This document shows, in pieces, positions 1 through 8,312 of a DNA stretch of 64,000 nt. Position 1 is the stretch's first letter; each line of letters begins with the position of its first letter. Origin of the DNA: Streptomyces carminius (GTDB taxonomy: Bacteria > Actinomycetota > Actinomycetes > Streptomycetales > Streptomycetaceae); contig NZ_PGGW01000038.1 in NCBI RefSeq assembly GCF_002794255.1, forward strand, positions 1-64,000, written 5' to 3'. The notes under the pieces were generated by a model. It saw only the letters and a list, made by a program, of their open reading frames with translations. It did no database searches and was not told where the DNA came from. A program made the position numbers and the translations under genes.

Positions 1-64
1 GGCCAGATATGGAAGCCCTGTGAGGGGTGGAGTTGACTGGTACTAATAGGCCGAGGACTTGTCC
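1..64 (+). rRNA. 23S ribosomal RNA, 3' end (partial)
   Basis: The window opens inside the last bases of a 23S rRNA gene. The stretch around 31-60, with GACTGGTACTAATAGGCCG followed by a CTTGTCC end, is the standard actinobacterial 23S 3' terminus. The exact mature end, near 64, is estimated from the usual helix 1 sequence. The rest of the rrn operon lies upstream of the window. Confidence 0.9.
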
Positions 65-151
65 ATGGCTGCTTGCGTCCACTGTGCGGGTTCTGAGACC
101 GCGACCTGTTCCCCCGTGTTCGGGGGCTGGTTTGATGTGAGGTTTCATCGT

Positions 152-270
152 GTTTCGGTGGTCATGGCGGAGGGGAAACGCCCGGTTACATTTCGAACCC
201 GGAAGCTAAGCTCTTCAGCGCCGATGGTACTGCATGGGGGACCGTGTGGGAGAGTAGGACGCCGCCGAAC
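152..270 (+). rRNA. rrf: 5S ribosomal RNA
   Basis: A 119-base 5S gene follows the 23S end by about 87 bases, the usual order in a Streptomyces rrn operon. It starts GTTTCGGTGG and ends GACGCCGCCGAAC, so its two ends pair. The internal CGCCCGGTTACATTTCGAAC block and the AGAGTAGGACGCCGCC block are the conserved 5S segments. Confidence 0.96.
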
Positions 271-281
271 AAATCGTGTGG

Positions 282-319
282 GAAAGCCCCGCGGGCCCTT
301 TGGGCCCGGCGGGGCTTTC
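282..319 (+). terminator. rrn operon terminator
   Basis: A long inverted repeat (GAAAGCCCCGC and GGGCCC, then GGGCCC and GCGGGGCTTTC) begins 12 bases after the 5S gene, with a short T-rich loop. There is no long U tract, as is normal in Streptomyces. Its place right after 5S marks it as the end of the rRNA operon. Confidence 0.85.
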
Positions 320-419
320 TCGCGTTCCGGGACCGTCTACGGGCCCCTCCCGTCGGCCTCTCAAGTGCTGCGGGTAGGGTCAGAAGGCATCGTTGGCACG
401 GACTCACGGGAGGTCCAGG

Positions 420-1028
420 GTGGAGGCCCAGGAGACACGTGTCCAGACGGACCGTGTCCTCACCATCCCCAACATTCTCAGCATGGCTCGGCTCGCCGGG
501 GTGCCGGTCTTCCTGTGGCTGATCCTCTGGCCGGAGTTCGGGGGCCCCAACGCCGACGGCTGGGCCCTGCTGGTCCTCGCGCTCAGCGGTGTCAGCGACT
601 ATCTGGACGGCAAACTCGCCCGGCGCTGGAACCAGGTCAGCGGCCTCGGCCGGATTCTCGACCCGGCCGCGGACCGGCTGTACATCCTCTCCACCCTGTT
701 GGGTCTGACCTGGCGTGGCATCCTCCCGCTCTGGCTGACCGGGCTGCTCCTGGCGCGTGAGCTCATGCTCCTGGTCGCGGTCTGGGTCCTGGACCGGCAC
801 GGATACGCGCCTCCGCAGGTCAACTTCCTCGGAAAAGCTGCAACCTTCAACCTCATGTACGCCTTCCCGCTGCTGTTGCTCAGTGACGGAAGCGGATGGA
901 TTCCGTCACTGGCAGCTATTTTCGGATGGGCTTTCGCGGGCTGGGGTACAACTCTGTACTGGTGGGCAGGACTCCTCTACGTAGTCCAAGTCCGCCGACT
1001 TGTCAGGGCGGATGCCACTGCCGACTGA
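420..1028 (+). CDS. cls: CDP-alcohol phosphatidyltransferase, cardiolipin synthase type
   Basis: A 202-residue integral membrane enzyme that transfers a phosphatidyl group from CDP-diacylglycerol to an alcohol acceptor. The family signature is complete: D60, D63, G64, A67, R68, G77, D81 and D85 fit D-x2-DG-x2-AR-x8-G-x3-D-x3-D. Several hydrophobic segments follow to the C-terminus. The GTG at 420 is chosen because GGGAGG lies 6 bases upstream (408-413); an in-frame ATG at 393 has no such site. The gene just upstream of manC in Streptomyces coelicolor encodes the eukaryote-like cardiolipin synthase, and M. tuberculosis has PgsA2 at the same place. Cardiolipin synthesis is therefore preferred, but another acceptor such as glycerol phosphate cannot be excluded from sequence alone. 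Confidence 0.85.
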   Translation: MEAQETRVQTDRVLTIPNILSMARLAGVPVFLWLILWPEFGGPNADGWALLVLALSGVSDYLDGKLARRWNQVSGLGRILDPAADRLYILSTLLGLTWRGILPLWLTGLLLARELMLLVAVWVLDRHGYAPPQVNFLGKAATFNLMYAFPLLLLSDGSGWIPSLAAIFGWAFAGWGTTLYWWAGLLYVVQVRRLVRADATAD

Positions 1029-1136
1029 GCCCTGGCTCCCGATGTCGCGGGCCGGGCGGTCCTTCAGTGAATCGCGGGTCCCCCAACGGGGCGTGGTCGG
1101 CATGAATGTCGTCTCTTCAAGGAGGACGCTTCCGAC

Positions 1137-3632
1137 ATGAAGGCCGTTGTAATGGCCGGCGGCGAAGGCACTCGTCTTCGCCCTATGACCGCGAGTATGC
1201 CCAAGCCGCTGCTGCCGGTGGCCAACAGGCCCATCATGGAGCACGTGCTGAGGCTGCTCAAGCGGCACGGTCTCACCGAGACCGTGGTGACCGTGCAGTT
1301 CCTGGCCTCATTGGTCAAGAACTACTTCGGTGACGGCGAGGAGCTCGGTATGGAGCTCACCTACGCCAACGAGGAAAAGCCGCTCGGTACCGCCGGCAGT
1401 GTCAAGAACGCAGAGGAAGCCCTGAAGGACGATTCTTTCCTCGTCATTTCCGGTGACGCCCTCACTGACTTCGACCTGACCGAACTCATCGATTTCCACC
1501 GTGAGCGCGGGGCGCTCGTGACCGTGTGCCTCACACGGGTGCCGAACCCGCTGGAGTTCGGTATCACCATCGTCGACGAAGACGGGAAGGTGGAGCGGTT
1601 CCTGGAGAAGCCCACCTGGGGACAGGTGTTCTCCGACACCGTCAACACCGGCATCTACGTCATGGAGCCGGAGGTCTTCGACTACGTCGATCCCGATGTC
1701 CCCGTCGACTGGTCGGGTGATGTCTTCCCGCAGTTGATGAAGGAGGGCAAGCCGATCTACGGCTATATCGCCGAGGGCTACTGGGAGGACGTCGGCACCC
1801 ACGAGAGTTACGTCAAGGCCCAGGCCGACGTGCTGGAGGGGAAGGTCGACGTCGACATCGACGGTTTCGAGATCTCCCCGGGCGTCTGGATCGCGGAGGG
1901 GGCCGAGGTCCACCCCGACGCCGTACTGCGCGGTCCGCTGTACGTCGGGGACTACGCCAAGGTCGAGGCCGGGGCCGAACTGCGCGAGCACACCGTCATC
2001 GGTTCCAACGTGGTCGTCAAGAGCGGGGCCTTCCTGCACAGAGCAGTGGTCCACGACAACGTCTACATCGGTCCGCAGTCCAACCTGCGCGGCTGTGTCA
2101 TCGGCAAGAACACCGATGTGATGCGGGCCGCCCGGATCGAGGACGGGGCGGTCATCGGCGACGAGTGCCTGGTGGGCGAGGAGTCCATCGTCCAGGGCAA
2201 TGTCCGGGTCTATCCCTTCAAGACCGTCGAGGCGGGCGCGTTCGTCAACACCTCGGTCATCTGGGAGTCCCGTGGCCAGGCCCATCTGTTCGGCGCCCGC
2301 GGCGTCTCCGGCATCCTCAACGTCGAGATCACCCCGGAGCTGGCCGTGCGGCTCGCCGGCGCGTACGCCACCACCCTGAAGAAGGGCGCGACCGTCACCA
2401 CGGCCCGTGACCACTCCCGTGGTGCGCGAGCGCTCAAGCGCGCGGTCATCTCGGCCCTCCAGACGAGCGCCATCGACGTGCGCGACCTGGAGAACGTGCC
2501 GTTGCCGGTGGCCCGGCAGCAGACCGCGCGGGGCAGCGCCGGCGGCATCATGATCCGTACGACGCCGGGGGTGCCGGACTCCGTCGACATCATGTTCTTC
2601 GACGAGCGGGGTGCCGACCTCTCCCAGGCGAGCCAGCGCAAGCTCGACCGCGTCTACGCCCGTCAGGAGTACCGCAGGGCGTTCCCCGGCGAGATCGGCG
2701 ACCTGAGCTTCCCGGCGAGCGTGTTCGACTCCTACACGGGGACGCTGCTGCGCGCGGTCGACACCACCGGTGTCGCCGAGTCCGGTCTCAAGGTCGTGGT
2801 GGACGCGTCCAACGGCAGCGCCGGTCTCGTCCTGCCCAGCCTGCTCGGCCGGCTCGGAGTCGACTCGCTGACGATCAACCCCGGTCTCGACGAGTCCCGG
2901 CCCACCGAGTCGGCGGAGGCCCGCCGTTCCGGGCTGGTGCGGCTGGGGGAGATCGTCGCCTCGGCCCGGGCGGCCTTCGGCGTCCGGTTCGATCCCGTGG
3001 GCGAGCGGCTCTCCCTGGTCGACGAGCGCGGCAGGATCATCGAGGACCAGCGGGCCCTGCTGGTGATGCTCGATCTGATCGCGGCCGAGCGGCGCAGCGG
3101 CCGGGTCGCCCTGCCGGTGACCACGACCCGTATCGCCGAGCAGGTGGCCGCGTACCACGGCACCCAGGTGGAGTGGACCACGACCTCGCCGGACGACCTC
3201 ACCAGGGTCTGCCGCGACGACACCACGGTCTTCGGCGGCGATGGGCGGGGCGGGTTCATCGTGCCGGAGTTCAGCAGTGTCTTCGACGGCACGGCGGCCT
3301 TCGTGCGGCTGCTCGGGCTGGTCGCCCGGACCCAGCTCACGCTGAGTCAGATCGACGCCCGTATTCCGCAGGCCCATGTGCTGCGCCGTGACCTGGCCAC
3401 GCCGTGGGCGGTCAAGGGGCTGGTGATGCGGCGGGTCGTGGAGGAAGCGGGGGAACGTTTCGTCGACACAACCGACGGAGTGCGCGTCGTGGAGTCCGAC
3501 GGCCGCTGGGTCATGGTCCTGCCGGATCCGGCCGAGGCGGTCACGCACCTGTGGGCGGAGGGACCTGACGACGCCTCCGCGCAGGCGCTGCTCGACGAAT
3601 GGTCGTCGGTGGTCGACAGCGCCGGACACTGA
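1137..3632 (+). CDS. ManC-like fusion: mannose-1-phosphate guanylyltransferase with degenerate phosphomannomutase domain
   Basis: An 831-residue protein with three parts. Residues 1-235 are a sugar-nucleotidyltransferase domain with the signature [11 protein letters not shown] and the Lys of [12 protein letters not shown]. Residues about 245-370 are hexapeptide-like left-handed beta-helix repeats. Residues about 375-831 have the fold of an alpha-D-phosphohexomutase. The mutase active site looks dead: the phosphoserine loop (normally TASHNP-like) reads [14 protein letters not shown] near residue 464, and the metal loop (normally DGDxDR) reads DPVGER near 619. The nucleotidyltransferase presumably makes GDP-mannose or a related NDP-sugar for glycoconjugates, and the C-terminal half is probably structural or regulatory. 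AAGGAGG at 1119-1125 supports the ATG. Confidence 0.87.
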   Translation: MKAVVMAGGEGTRLRPMTASMPKPLLPVANRPIMEHVLRLLKRHGLTETVVTVQFLASLVKNYFGDGEELGMELTYANEEKPLGTAGSVKNAEEALKDDSFLVISGDALTDFDLTELIDFHRERGALVTVCLTRVPNPLEFGITIVDEDGKVERFLEKPTWGQVFSDTVNTGIYVMEPEVFDYVDPDVPVDWSGDVFPQLMKEGKPIYGYIAEGYWEDVGTHESYVKAQADVLEGKVDVDIDGFEISPGVWIAEGAEVHPDAVLRGPLYVGDYAKVEAGAELREHTVIGSNVVVKSGAFLHRAVVHDNVYIGPQSNLRGCVIGKNTDVMRAARIEDGAVIGDECLVGEESIVQGNVRVYPFKTVEAGAFVNTSVIWESRGQAHLFGARGVSGILNVEITPELAVRLAGAYATTLKKGATVTTARDHSRGARALKRAVISALQTSAIDVRDLENVPLPVARQQTARGSAGGIMIRTTPGVPDSVDIMFFDERGADLSQASQRKLDRVYARQEYRRAFPGEIGDLSFPASVFDSYTGTLLRAVDTTGVAESGLKVVVDASNGSAGLVLPSLLGRLGVDSLTINPGLDESRPTESAEARRSGLVRLGEIVASARAAFGVRFDPVGERLSLVDERGRIIEDQRALLVMLDLIAAERRSGRVALPVTTTRIAEQVAAYHGTQVEWTTTSPDDLTRVCRDDTTVFGGDGRGGFIVPEFSSVFDGTAAFVRLLGLVARTQLTLSQIDARIPQAHVLRRDLATPWAVKGLVMRRVVEEAGERFVDTTDGVRVVESDGRWVMVLPDPAEAVTHLWAEGPDDASAQALLDEWSSVVDSAGH

Positions 3633-3655
3633 CGGCGCGGAGCCGGAACGGGCCG

Positions 3656-3699
3656 ACGGGGCCTGTGGAGTGCCCGGCCGGGCACTCCACAGGCCCCGT
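3656..3699 (+). terminator. terminator after the ManC-like gene
   Basis: Perfect 20-base arms, ACGGGGCCTGTGGAGTGCCC and its complement, are separated by 4 bases, starting 24 bases after the stop codon. The stem is strong enough to act as an intrinsic terminator in this GC-rich setting. Confidence 0.8.
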
Positions 3700-3736
3700 T
3701 CGGCGGTGGGGGGCCGGACGTGCGACGATGTGCGGC

Positions 3737-4636
3737 ATGTCGCAGCAGCACCCCGTACGGAGTACACCTTCACGGCCTGCGCGACCCGACGCCTCCATGT
3801 CGTTGCTGACCAACGTGATGGAGTACAGCCTCGACGAGGGCTACGCGGAGGCGGCCGCCCGCCGGAGCGCCCAGGGGCGGTCCGGCACGCCCCGCGCCCT
3901 GCGCGCCAGGCTGTGGCTGGCGGCGGGCCTGGTCCTGACCGCCCTGGTGGTCACGGTGGGAGCGGCCCAGGCACGTTACGAGGCGCCCACGGAGGCCAGG
4001 GAGCGGCAGGGGCTGATCGACCGCATCGAGAAGGGCGGGCAGGACGCCGACGACCTCCAGCGGAGCGTGGACGACCTGCGGGGGGAGGTCGCGGCGATGC
4101 AGCGAGAGGCCCTGCGGAAGCACGGCGGGGACCGGAGCGAACTGGTGGCCCTGCTGGCCGGCGCGGTGCCGGTCGAGGGTCCGGGGATCGAGCTGGTCGT
4201 CGACGACGCGGAGGACACCGGGGCGGGTGAGGGCGGGGGTCCGCGGCAGAGCACCGGTTTCGCCGACACCGGCCGGGTGCGGGACAGGGATCTGCAGCGC
4301 GTGGTCAACGGTCTGTGGGAGTCGGGGGCCGAGGCGATCTCGGTCAACGGCCAGCGGCTGACCGCCCTGTCGGCGATCCGTGCCGCCGGTGACGCCATAC
4401 TCGTCGACAACAAACCGCTGGTGCCGCCGTACACGCTGCTCGCGGTCGGGGACGGGGAGCGGCTGAGCGCCGCGTTCCAGAACAGCGGCGACGGCCGGTA
4501 TCTGGACGCCCTGCAGGACAACTACGACATCCGAACCGGCATCTCCGTGAAGGACCGGGTGCGGCTGCCCGCCGCGCCCGGTCTTACCGTTCGTACAGCC
4601 GAGCCCGTGAAGACAGGAGAGAACAGCACATCGTGA
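3737..4636 (+). CDS. DUF881 family membrane-anchored protein (first copy)
   Basis: A 299-residue protein with a cytoplasmic N-terminus, one membrane segment (LWLAAGLVLTALVVTVGAA), a coiled-coil stretch rich in Arg, Glu and Asp, and a C-terminal DUF881 domain (AVPVEGPGIELVVDDAED onward). No enzymatic motif is visible. It is the first gene of a DUF881-sbp-DUF881 operon found next to the cardiolipin synthase/FtsR block in many actinobacteria. The 3' end overlaps the sbp start by 4 bases, so translation is probably coupled. The start is uncertain: in-frame ATGs lie at 3728, 3737 and 3797, none with a strong ribosome-binding site. Function is unknown; the family is often placed near the cell envelope or division machinery. 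Confidence 0.85.
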   Translation: MSQQHPVRSTPSRPARPDASMSLLTNVMEYSLDEGYAEAAARRSAQGRSGTPRALRARLWLAAGLVLTALVVTVGAAQARYEAPTEARERQGLIDRIEKGGQDADDLQRSVDDLRGEVAAMQREALRKHGGDRSELVALLAGAVPVEGPGIELVVDDAEDTGAGEGGGPRQSTGFADTGRVRDRDLQRVVNGLWESGAEAISVNGQRLTALSAIRAAGDAILVDNKPLVPPYTLLAVGDGERLSAAFQNSGDGRYLDALQDNYDIRTGISVKDRVRLPAAPGLTVRTAEPVKTGENSTS

Positions 4637-4965
4637 TCGCCGTACTGGGCCTCATCGTGGGAGTCGTGGCCGGGCTCGTGGTCCGGCCCGTGGTGCCGAC
4701 GGTCGTCGAGCCCTATCTGCCGATCGCCGTCGTGGCGGCGCTGGACGCGGTGTTCGGCGGGCTGCGGGCGATGCTGGACGGCATCTTCGACGACAAGGTG
4801 TTCGTGGTGTCGTTCCTGTCCAACGTGGTGGTGGCCGCCCTGATCGTGTTCCTCGGCGACAAGCTGGGTGTCGGTGCGCAGTTGTCGACCGGCGTCGTGG
4901 TGGTGCTGGGCATCCGTATCTTCTCCAACGCCGCCGCCATCCGGCGGCATGTGTTCCGGGCGTGA
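4633..4965 (+). CDS. sbp: small basic protein (Sbp family membrane protein)
   Basis: A 110-residue protein with three hydrophobic segments: MIAVLGLIVGVVAGLVV, IAVVAALDAVFGGLRAM, and a pair around SNVVVAALIVFLGDKLG and LSTGVVVVLGIRIFSNAAA. This matches the DUF1290 small basic protein, which is almost always flanked by DUF881 proteins as here. The GTG start overlaps the preceding stop codon (GTGA), with AGGAGA upstream at about 4615-4620. Function is unknown; a membrane complex with the two DUF881 products is a reasonable inference. Confidence 0.88.
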   Translation: MIAVLGLIVGVVAGLVVRPVVPTVVEPYLPIAVVAALDAVFGGLRAMLDGIFDDKVFVVSFLSNVVVAALIVFLGDKLGVGAQLSTGVVVVLGIRIFSNAAAIRRHVFRA

Positions 4966-4972
4966 GTGGACG

Positions 4973-5821
4973 ATGAACGACGACAGGACACCGGGCGGAA
5001 GCCCGGACGCGGAAGGTGAGTGGGGCGGGGGCCCGGGTCCGGGAGAGGCCCGGGAGGGCGTTTCGGAGCCGGTGGAGCCGACGGAGCCGGTGAAGCCCGC
5101 GCCGACCGGGCGTGAGCGGCTGGCCCGCGGGCTGTGGCCGCCGCGGGTGAACCGCAACCAGCTCACCGTCGCCCTCCTGCTCTTCGTCCTCGGGCTGGGA
5201 CTGGCGGTCCAGGTCCGTTCCACCAGCGAGAACAGCCCGCTGCGGGGTGCCCGCCAGGAGGACCTGGTGCGGATCCTCGACGAGGTGGACAGCCGTACCG
5301 AGCGGCTGGAGGCGGAGAAGCGGAAACTGGAGAACCAGCGGTCGGAGCTGGAGAACAGCTCGGACCAGGCGGAGGAGGCCCGTCGGCAGACCCGGGAGCG
5401 GGCCCGGCAACTGGGTGTGCTGGCGGGCACGGTCGCGGCCGAGGGGCCGGGCATCCGGATGACGGTGGACGACCCGGCGGGCGCGGTGGAGTCGCACATG
5501 CTGCTGGACGCCATCCAGGAGCTCCGTGCCGCGGGGGCCGAGGCGATCGAGGTCAACGACGTACGGGTGGTGACGAGCACCCACTTCACGGACAGCGACG
5601 GCGGCATCAGGATCGATGGCCGGGAGGTGTCCGCACCGTATCGTTTCGAGGTGATCGGTGAGCCCAAGGACATCGAGCCCGCTCTCAACATCCCGGGCGG
5701 CGTCGTCCAGACGATGGAGAAGGAGCAGGCCACCGTGTCCATAACCCGTTCAGAGAAGATCGTCGTGGATGCCTTGCGGTCGGCGGAGCGGCCTGACTAC
5801 GCTCAGTCGCCGTCACAGTGA
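4973..5821 (+). CDS. DUF881 family membrane-anchored protein (second copy)
   Basis: A 282-residue paralogue of the first DUF881 gene. It has an acidic Pro/Gly-rich cytoplasmic tail of about 50 residues, one membrane segment (QLTVALLLFVLGLGLAVQV), a long charged coiled coil (RLEAEKRKLENQRSELEN), then DUF881 (AEGPGIRMTVDDPAGAV onward). It begins 7 bases after sbp and completes the three-gene unit. The first ATG with a sensible distance from sbp is used as the start; the ribosome-binding site is weak (GAGTGG). No catalytic residues are recognised. Confidence 0.87.
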   Translation: MNDDRTPGGSPDAEGEWGGGPGPGEAREGVSEPVEPTEPVKPAPTGRERLARGLWPPRVNRNQLTVALLLFVLGLGLAVQVRSTSENSPLRGARQEDLVRILDEVDSRTERLEAEKRKLENQRSELENSSDQAEEARRQTRERARQLGVLAGTVAAEGPGIRMTVDDPAGAVESHMLLDAIQELRAAGAEAIEVNDVRVVTSTHFTDSDGGIRIDGREVSAPYRFEVIGEPKDIEPALNIPGGVVQTMEKEQATVSITRSEKIVVDALRSAERPDYAQSPSQ

Positions 5822-5984
5822 GCGAGATCAGAGAAACCGGGGGTCGACGGGCTTGCCGATCGATGAGTAAGGGAAACTGTCCGAAGGCCGGGAGCGTTGT
5901 CAGTACGTCCGCTCCGGCCACTGTGAGCATCAAGGGTCTGTCCTGCCCCACGGGCGGGTCTGTTTCGTGCGAGGGGAATCGCCC

Positions 5985-6749
5985 GTGAGTTTTCTTGCGA
6001 AGTTGTTCGGCAAGCGTCAGGACGCCGGCGAGGGCGCCCGGCACCGTGCGCCGCGGGGCGGCGGGAGTGCCGAGGAGCCCGGGCGCCCGCTCTTCCGCGA
6101 CGAGGTCGCCGAAGGCGGCAATTCGAGTGGTCACGGCCCTGCCTCTGTTGACCGGGGGCCGTCCGGCCGCATAGGTTCCGAGGCACCGCCGACCTCGAGT
6201 ACGGGTGGAGGAGCTGACTTGCCGGTCTGTGCGAGGTGCGGAAGCCGCGCCGCGGAGGCGAGCCGCTTCTGCTCCAACTGCGGGGCCCCGCTGCGCGGCG
6301 GTGCTCCCGCGGCCGAGCGTTCCTCGGAGACGACCTCCACCATCTCGATCTCGGGTCTGGAGGCGTACGAGGCCGAGATGACGGGGCAGACCACCCCGCC
6401 GCTCTCCCCGGAGGCGCAGGCGGCCGTGGACGCCCTGCCGATGGGATCGGCGCTGCTGGTGGTGCGCCGCGGCCCGAACTCCGGCAGCCGCTTCCTGCTG
6501 GACAGCGAGCTGACGACGGCGGGACGGCACCCCCAGAGCGACATCTTCCTCGACGACGTGACCGTCTCCCGGCGCCATGTGGAGTTCCGGCGCGGCCCGG
6601 ACGGCCGGTTCACCGTCTCCGACGTCGGCAGCCTCAACGGCACGTATGTCAACCGTGAACGGATCGACTCGTTCGTCCTCAACAACGGCGACGAGGTGCA
6701 GATCGGCAAGTACCGGCTGGTCTTCTTCGCGAGCAAGCGAACCGTCTGA
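5985..6749 (+). CDS. garA: FHA domain protein, GarA/OdhI type with N-terminal zinc ribbon
   Basis: A 254-residue protein. A zinc ribbon (C82, C85, C96, C99) precedes an ETTS motif at 115-118 and a C-terminal FHA domain (about 160-254) with GRHPQSD, SRRHVEF and GSLNGTYVN. In mycobacterial GarA and corynebacterial OdhI, Ser/Thr kinases phosphorylate the ETTS motif. The FHA domain then binds that site and is released from 2-oxoglutarate dehydrogenase and glutamate enzymes. The same neighbours (FtsR, nuclease, MerR) follow garA in M. tuberculosis. The GTG at 5985 has GAGGGGA 7 bases upstream. A possible ECF-type promoter (GGAAAC at 5872, 17 bases, CGTTGT at 5895) lies in the 163-base gap before it; this is weak evidence. 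Confidence 0.88.
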   Translation: MSFLAKLFGKRQDAGEGARHRAPRGGGSAEEPGRPLFRDEVAEGGNSSGHGPASVDRGPSGRIGSEAPPTSSTGGGADLPVCARCGSRAAEASRFCSNCGAPLRGGAPAAERSSETTSTISISGLEAYEAEMTGQTTPPLSPEAQAAVDALPMGSALLVVRRGPNSGSRFLLDSELTTAGRHPQSDIFLDDVTVSRRHVEFRRGPDGRFTVSDVGSLNGTYVNRERIDSFVLNNGDEVQIGKYRLVFFASKRTV

Positions 6750-6766
6750 CCCTCTCGGGGGACCTC

Positions 6767-7591
6767 ATGCTGCAACCACGGACCGGCGGTGCCCCCCGGG
6801 GCACCGCCGGGGAAACCGGCCGGACGGGTGACGCGGGCACGATGAGCATCGGCTCCGTGCTCGGTCTGCTGCGGGACGAGTTCCCCGAGGTGACCATCTC
6901 CAAGATCCGCTTTCTGGAATCCGAGGGGCTGGTGGAGCCCCGGCGCACTCCCTCGGGCTACCGCAAGTTCGGCGCGGCGGACGTGGAGCGGCTGCGCCGG
7001 GTGCTGCGGCTGCAGCGCGACCACTACCTTCCGCTGCGGGTCATCCGGGAGCAGCTGGACGCACTCGACCGGGGTGAGGAGATCAGGCTTCCCGGTCCGG
7101 CGCGGCCGTCCGATCCGGTCGGCCCGCCGGAGGGGGTCACGATCCCGGCCGCCGGGGCGTCCGGTCCAAAGGCCGGCCCCGGCCGCGCCGGTCCCGGCCC
7201 CGGCGGGACCGCGGAAGCGGGTCCGGCGCGGATGGGACGGGAGGAGCTCCTGGCCGCCGCGGAGGTGGCGGAGGAGCAGCTCGCGCAGTGGGAGTCGTAC
7301 GGCCTGGTCGGGCCCGCGGGGAACGGCGGGTACGAGCCCGGGGCGGTCGGTGTCGTCCGGATCCTCGCGGACCTGGGACGGCACGGTCTGGAACCCCGCC
7401 ATCTGCGGGCGGTGAAGGCCTCGGCCGAGCGGACGGCGGGGCTGGTCGAACAGGTGGTCGCGCCGCTGCGGCGGCACCGGAACCCGCAGACCAGGGCACA
7501 TGCGGAGACCACGGCCCGGGAACTGGCGACGCTGGCGGTACGGCTGCACGCGGCCCTGGTCCAGTCCGCGCTGCGGACACGGCTCCACTGA
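6767..7591 (+). CDS. ftsR: MerR-family regulator FtsR
   Basis: A 274-residue MerR protein. The winged helix is near the N-terminus (SIGSVLGLLRDEFPEVTISK, then YRKF and DVERLRRVLRLQRDHYLPL). A Gly/Pro/Ala-rich linker (about 110-155) leads to a second helical region. The position between the GarA-like gene and the bifunctional nuclease gene is that of FtsR, which activates ftsZ transcription in Corynebacterium and corresponds to Rv1828. GGGGGA at 6757-6762 supports the ATG, 17 bases after garA, so the two genes are probably cotranscribed. There are no metal-binding cysteines, so a classic metal-sensing role is unlikely. Confidence 0.88.
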   Translation: MLQPRTGGAPRGTAGETGRTGDAGTMSIGSVLGLLRDEFPEVTISKIRFLESEGLVEPRRTPSGYRKFGAADVERLRRVLRLQRDHYLPLRVIREQLDALDRGEEIRLPGPARPSDPVGPPEGVTIPAAGASGPKAGPGRAGPGPGGTAEAGPARMGREELLAAAEVAEEQLAQWESYGLVGPAGNGGYEPGAVGVVRILADLGRHGLEPRHLRAVKASAERTAGLVEQVVAPLRRHRNPQTRAHAETTARELATLAVRLHAALVQSALRTRLH

Positions 7592-7645
7592 GATGCCGGG
7601 GTGCCCGACTACCCAAAGAGGGCACGCACGTCCTAGGGTTGCTGT

Positions 7646-8119
7646 GTGAACGAGCTCGACGTTGTGGGTGTCAGGGTGGAAATGCCCTCCAATCAGCCGA
7701 TCGTTCTCCTGCGAGAGGTGGGAGGCGACCGGTACCTTCCCATCTGGATCGGACCGGGGGAGGCGACCGCGATCGCCTTCGCCCAGCAGGGCATGACGCC
7801 TGCCCGCCCGCTGACCCACGATCTGTTCAAGGACGTTCTGGAGGCGGTCGGCCAGGAGCTCACCGCCGTGCGGATCACCGATCTCAGAGAAGGTGTCTTC
7901 TACGCCGAGCTGGTCTTCGCCAGCGGGGTGGAGGTGAGCGCGCGGCCGTCCGACGCCATAGCGCTGGCGCTGCGCACGGGTACGCCGATCTACGGCAGCG
8001 ACGGAGTGCTGGACGACGCGGGGATCGCGATTCCGGACGAGCAGGAGGACGAGGTGGAGAAGTTCCGCGAGTTCCTCGACCAGATCTCGCCGGAGGACTT
8101 CGGGAGCAGCAACCAGTGA
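7646..8119 (+). CDS. bifunctional nuclease (BFN/DUF151) domain protein
   Basis: A 157-residue protein whose first 130 residues are a BFN domain (PIWIGPGEATAIAFAQQG, RITDLREGVFYAEL, ARPSDAIALALR). In plants this family has RNase and DNase activity; bacterial members are largely uncharacterised. An acidic tail (DEQEDEVEKF) follows. The GTG has no ribosome-binding site but sits 6 bases after TAGGGT (7634-7639), so a leaderless transcript is likely. It corresponds to Rv1829 in the conserved block. Confidence 0.88.
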   Translation: MNELDVVGVRVEMPSNQPIVLLREVGGDRYLPIWIGPGEATAIAFAQQGMTPARPLTHDLFKDVLEAVGQELTAVRITDLREGVFYAELVFASGVEVSARPSDAIALALRTGTPIYGSDGVLDDAGIAIPDEQEDEVEKFREFLDQISPEDFGSSNQ

Positions 8120-8203
8120 GTCCTTCGGGTGCCGCCCGCATCAGCGCATTCGGGCACCCTTTCCCGGGTTGAGGACACGCGAAACCACTCCTTGGGTGAT
8201 TAT

Positions 8204-8259
8204 CACTCGGCGTGCCGAGTGTGGCGATCGTTGACGCACCCCGAGTGACTGCCTACCGT
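8204..8259 (+). promoter_or_regulatory. promoter and palindromic operator of the second merR gene
   Basis: A perfect palindrome, CACTCGGC-GT-GCCGAGTG (8204-8221), lies just upstream of a housekeeping-type promoter: TTGACG (8231-8236), 17 bases, TACCGT (8254-8259). A third half-site, CCGAGTGA, falls inside the spacer. Binding within the -35/-10 spacer would fit MerR-type autoregulation. The start point would be near 8266, leaving a leader of about 47 bases. Confidence 0.6.
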
Positions 8260-8312
8260 CGATCGGGCAGGTCCCGGGCCCATCCACGGGACGTGAAGGA
8301 CGGAGGGTCGGC

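Noticed and set aside
1308..3773. 820-codon minus-strand frame opposite the ManC-like gene
   Set aside because: Same cause: antisense of a biased gene. It has no motif and no ribosome-binding site.
5872..5900. ECF-type promoter (GGAAAC, 17 bases, CGTTGT) before the GarA-like gene
   Set aside because: The match is partial and such matches occur by chance; kept only as a remark in the gene entry.
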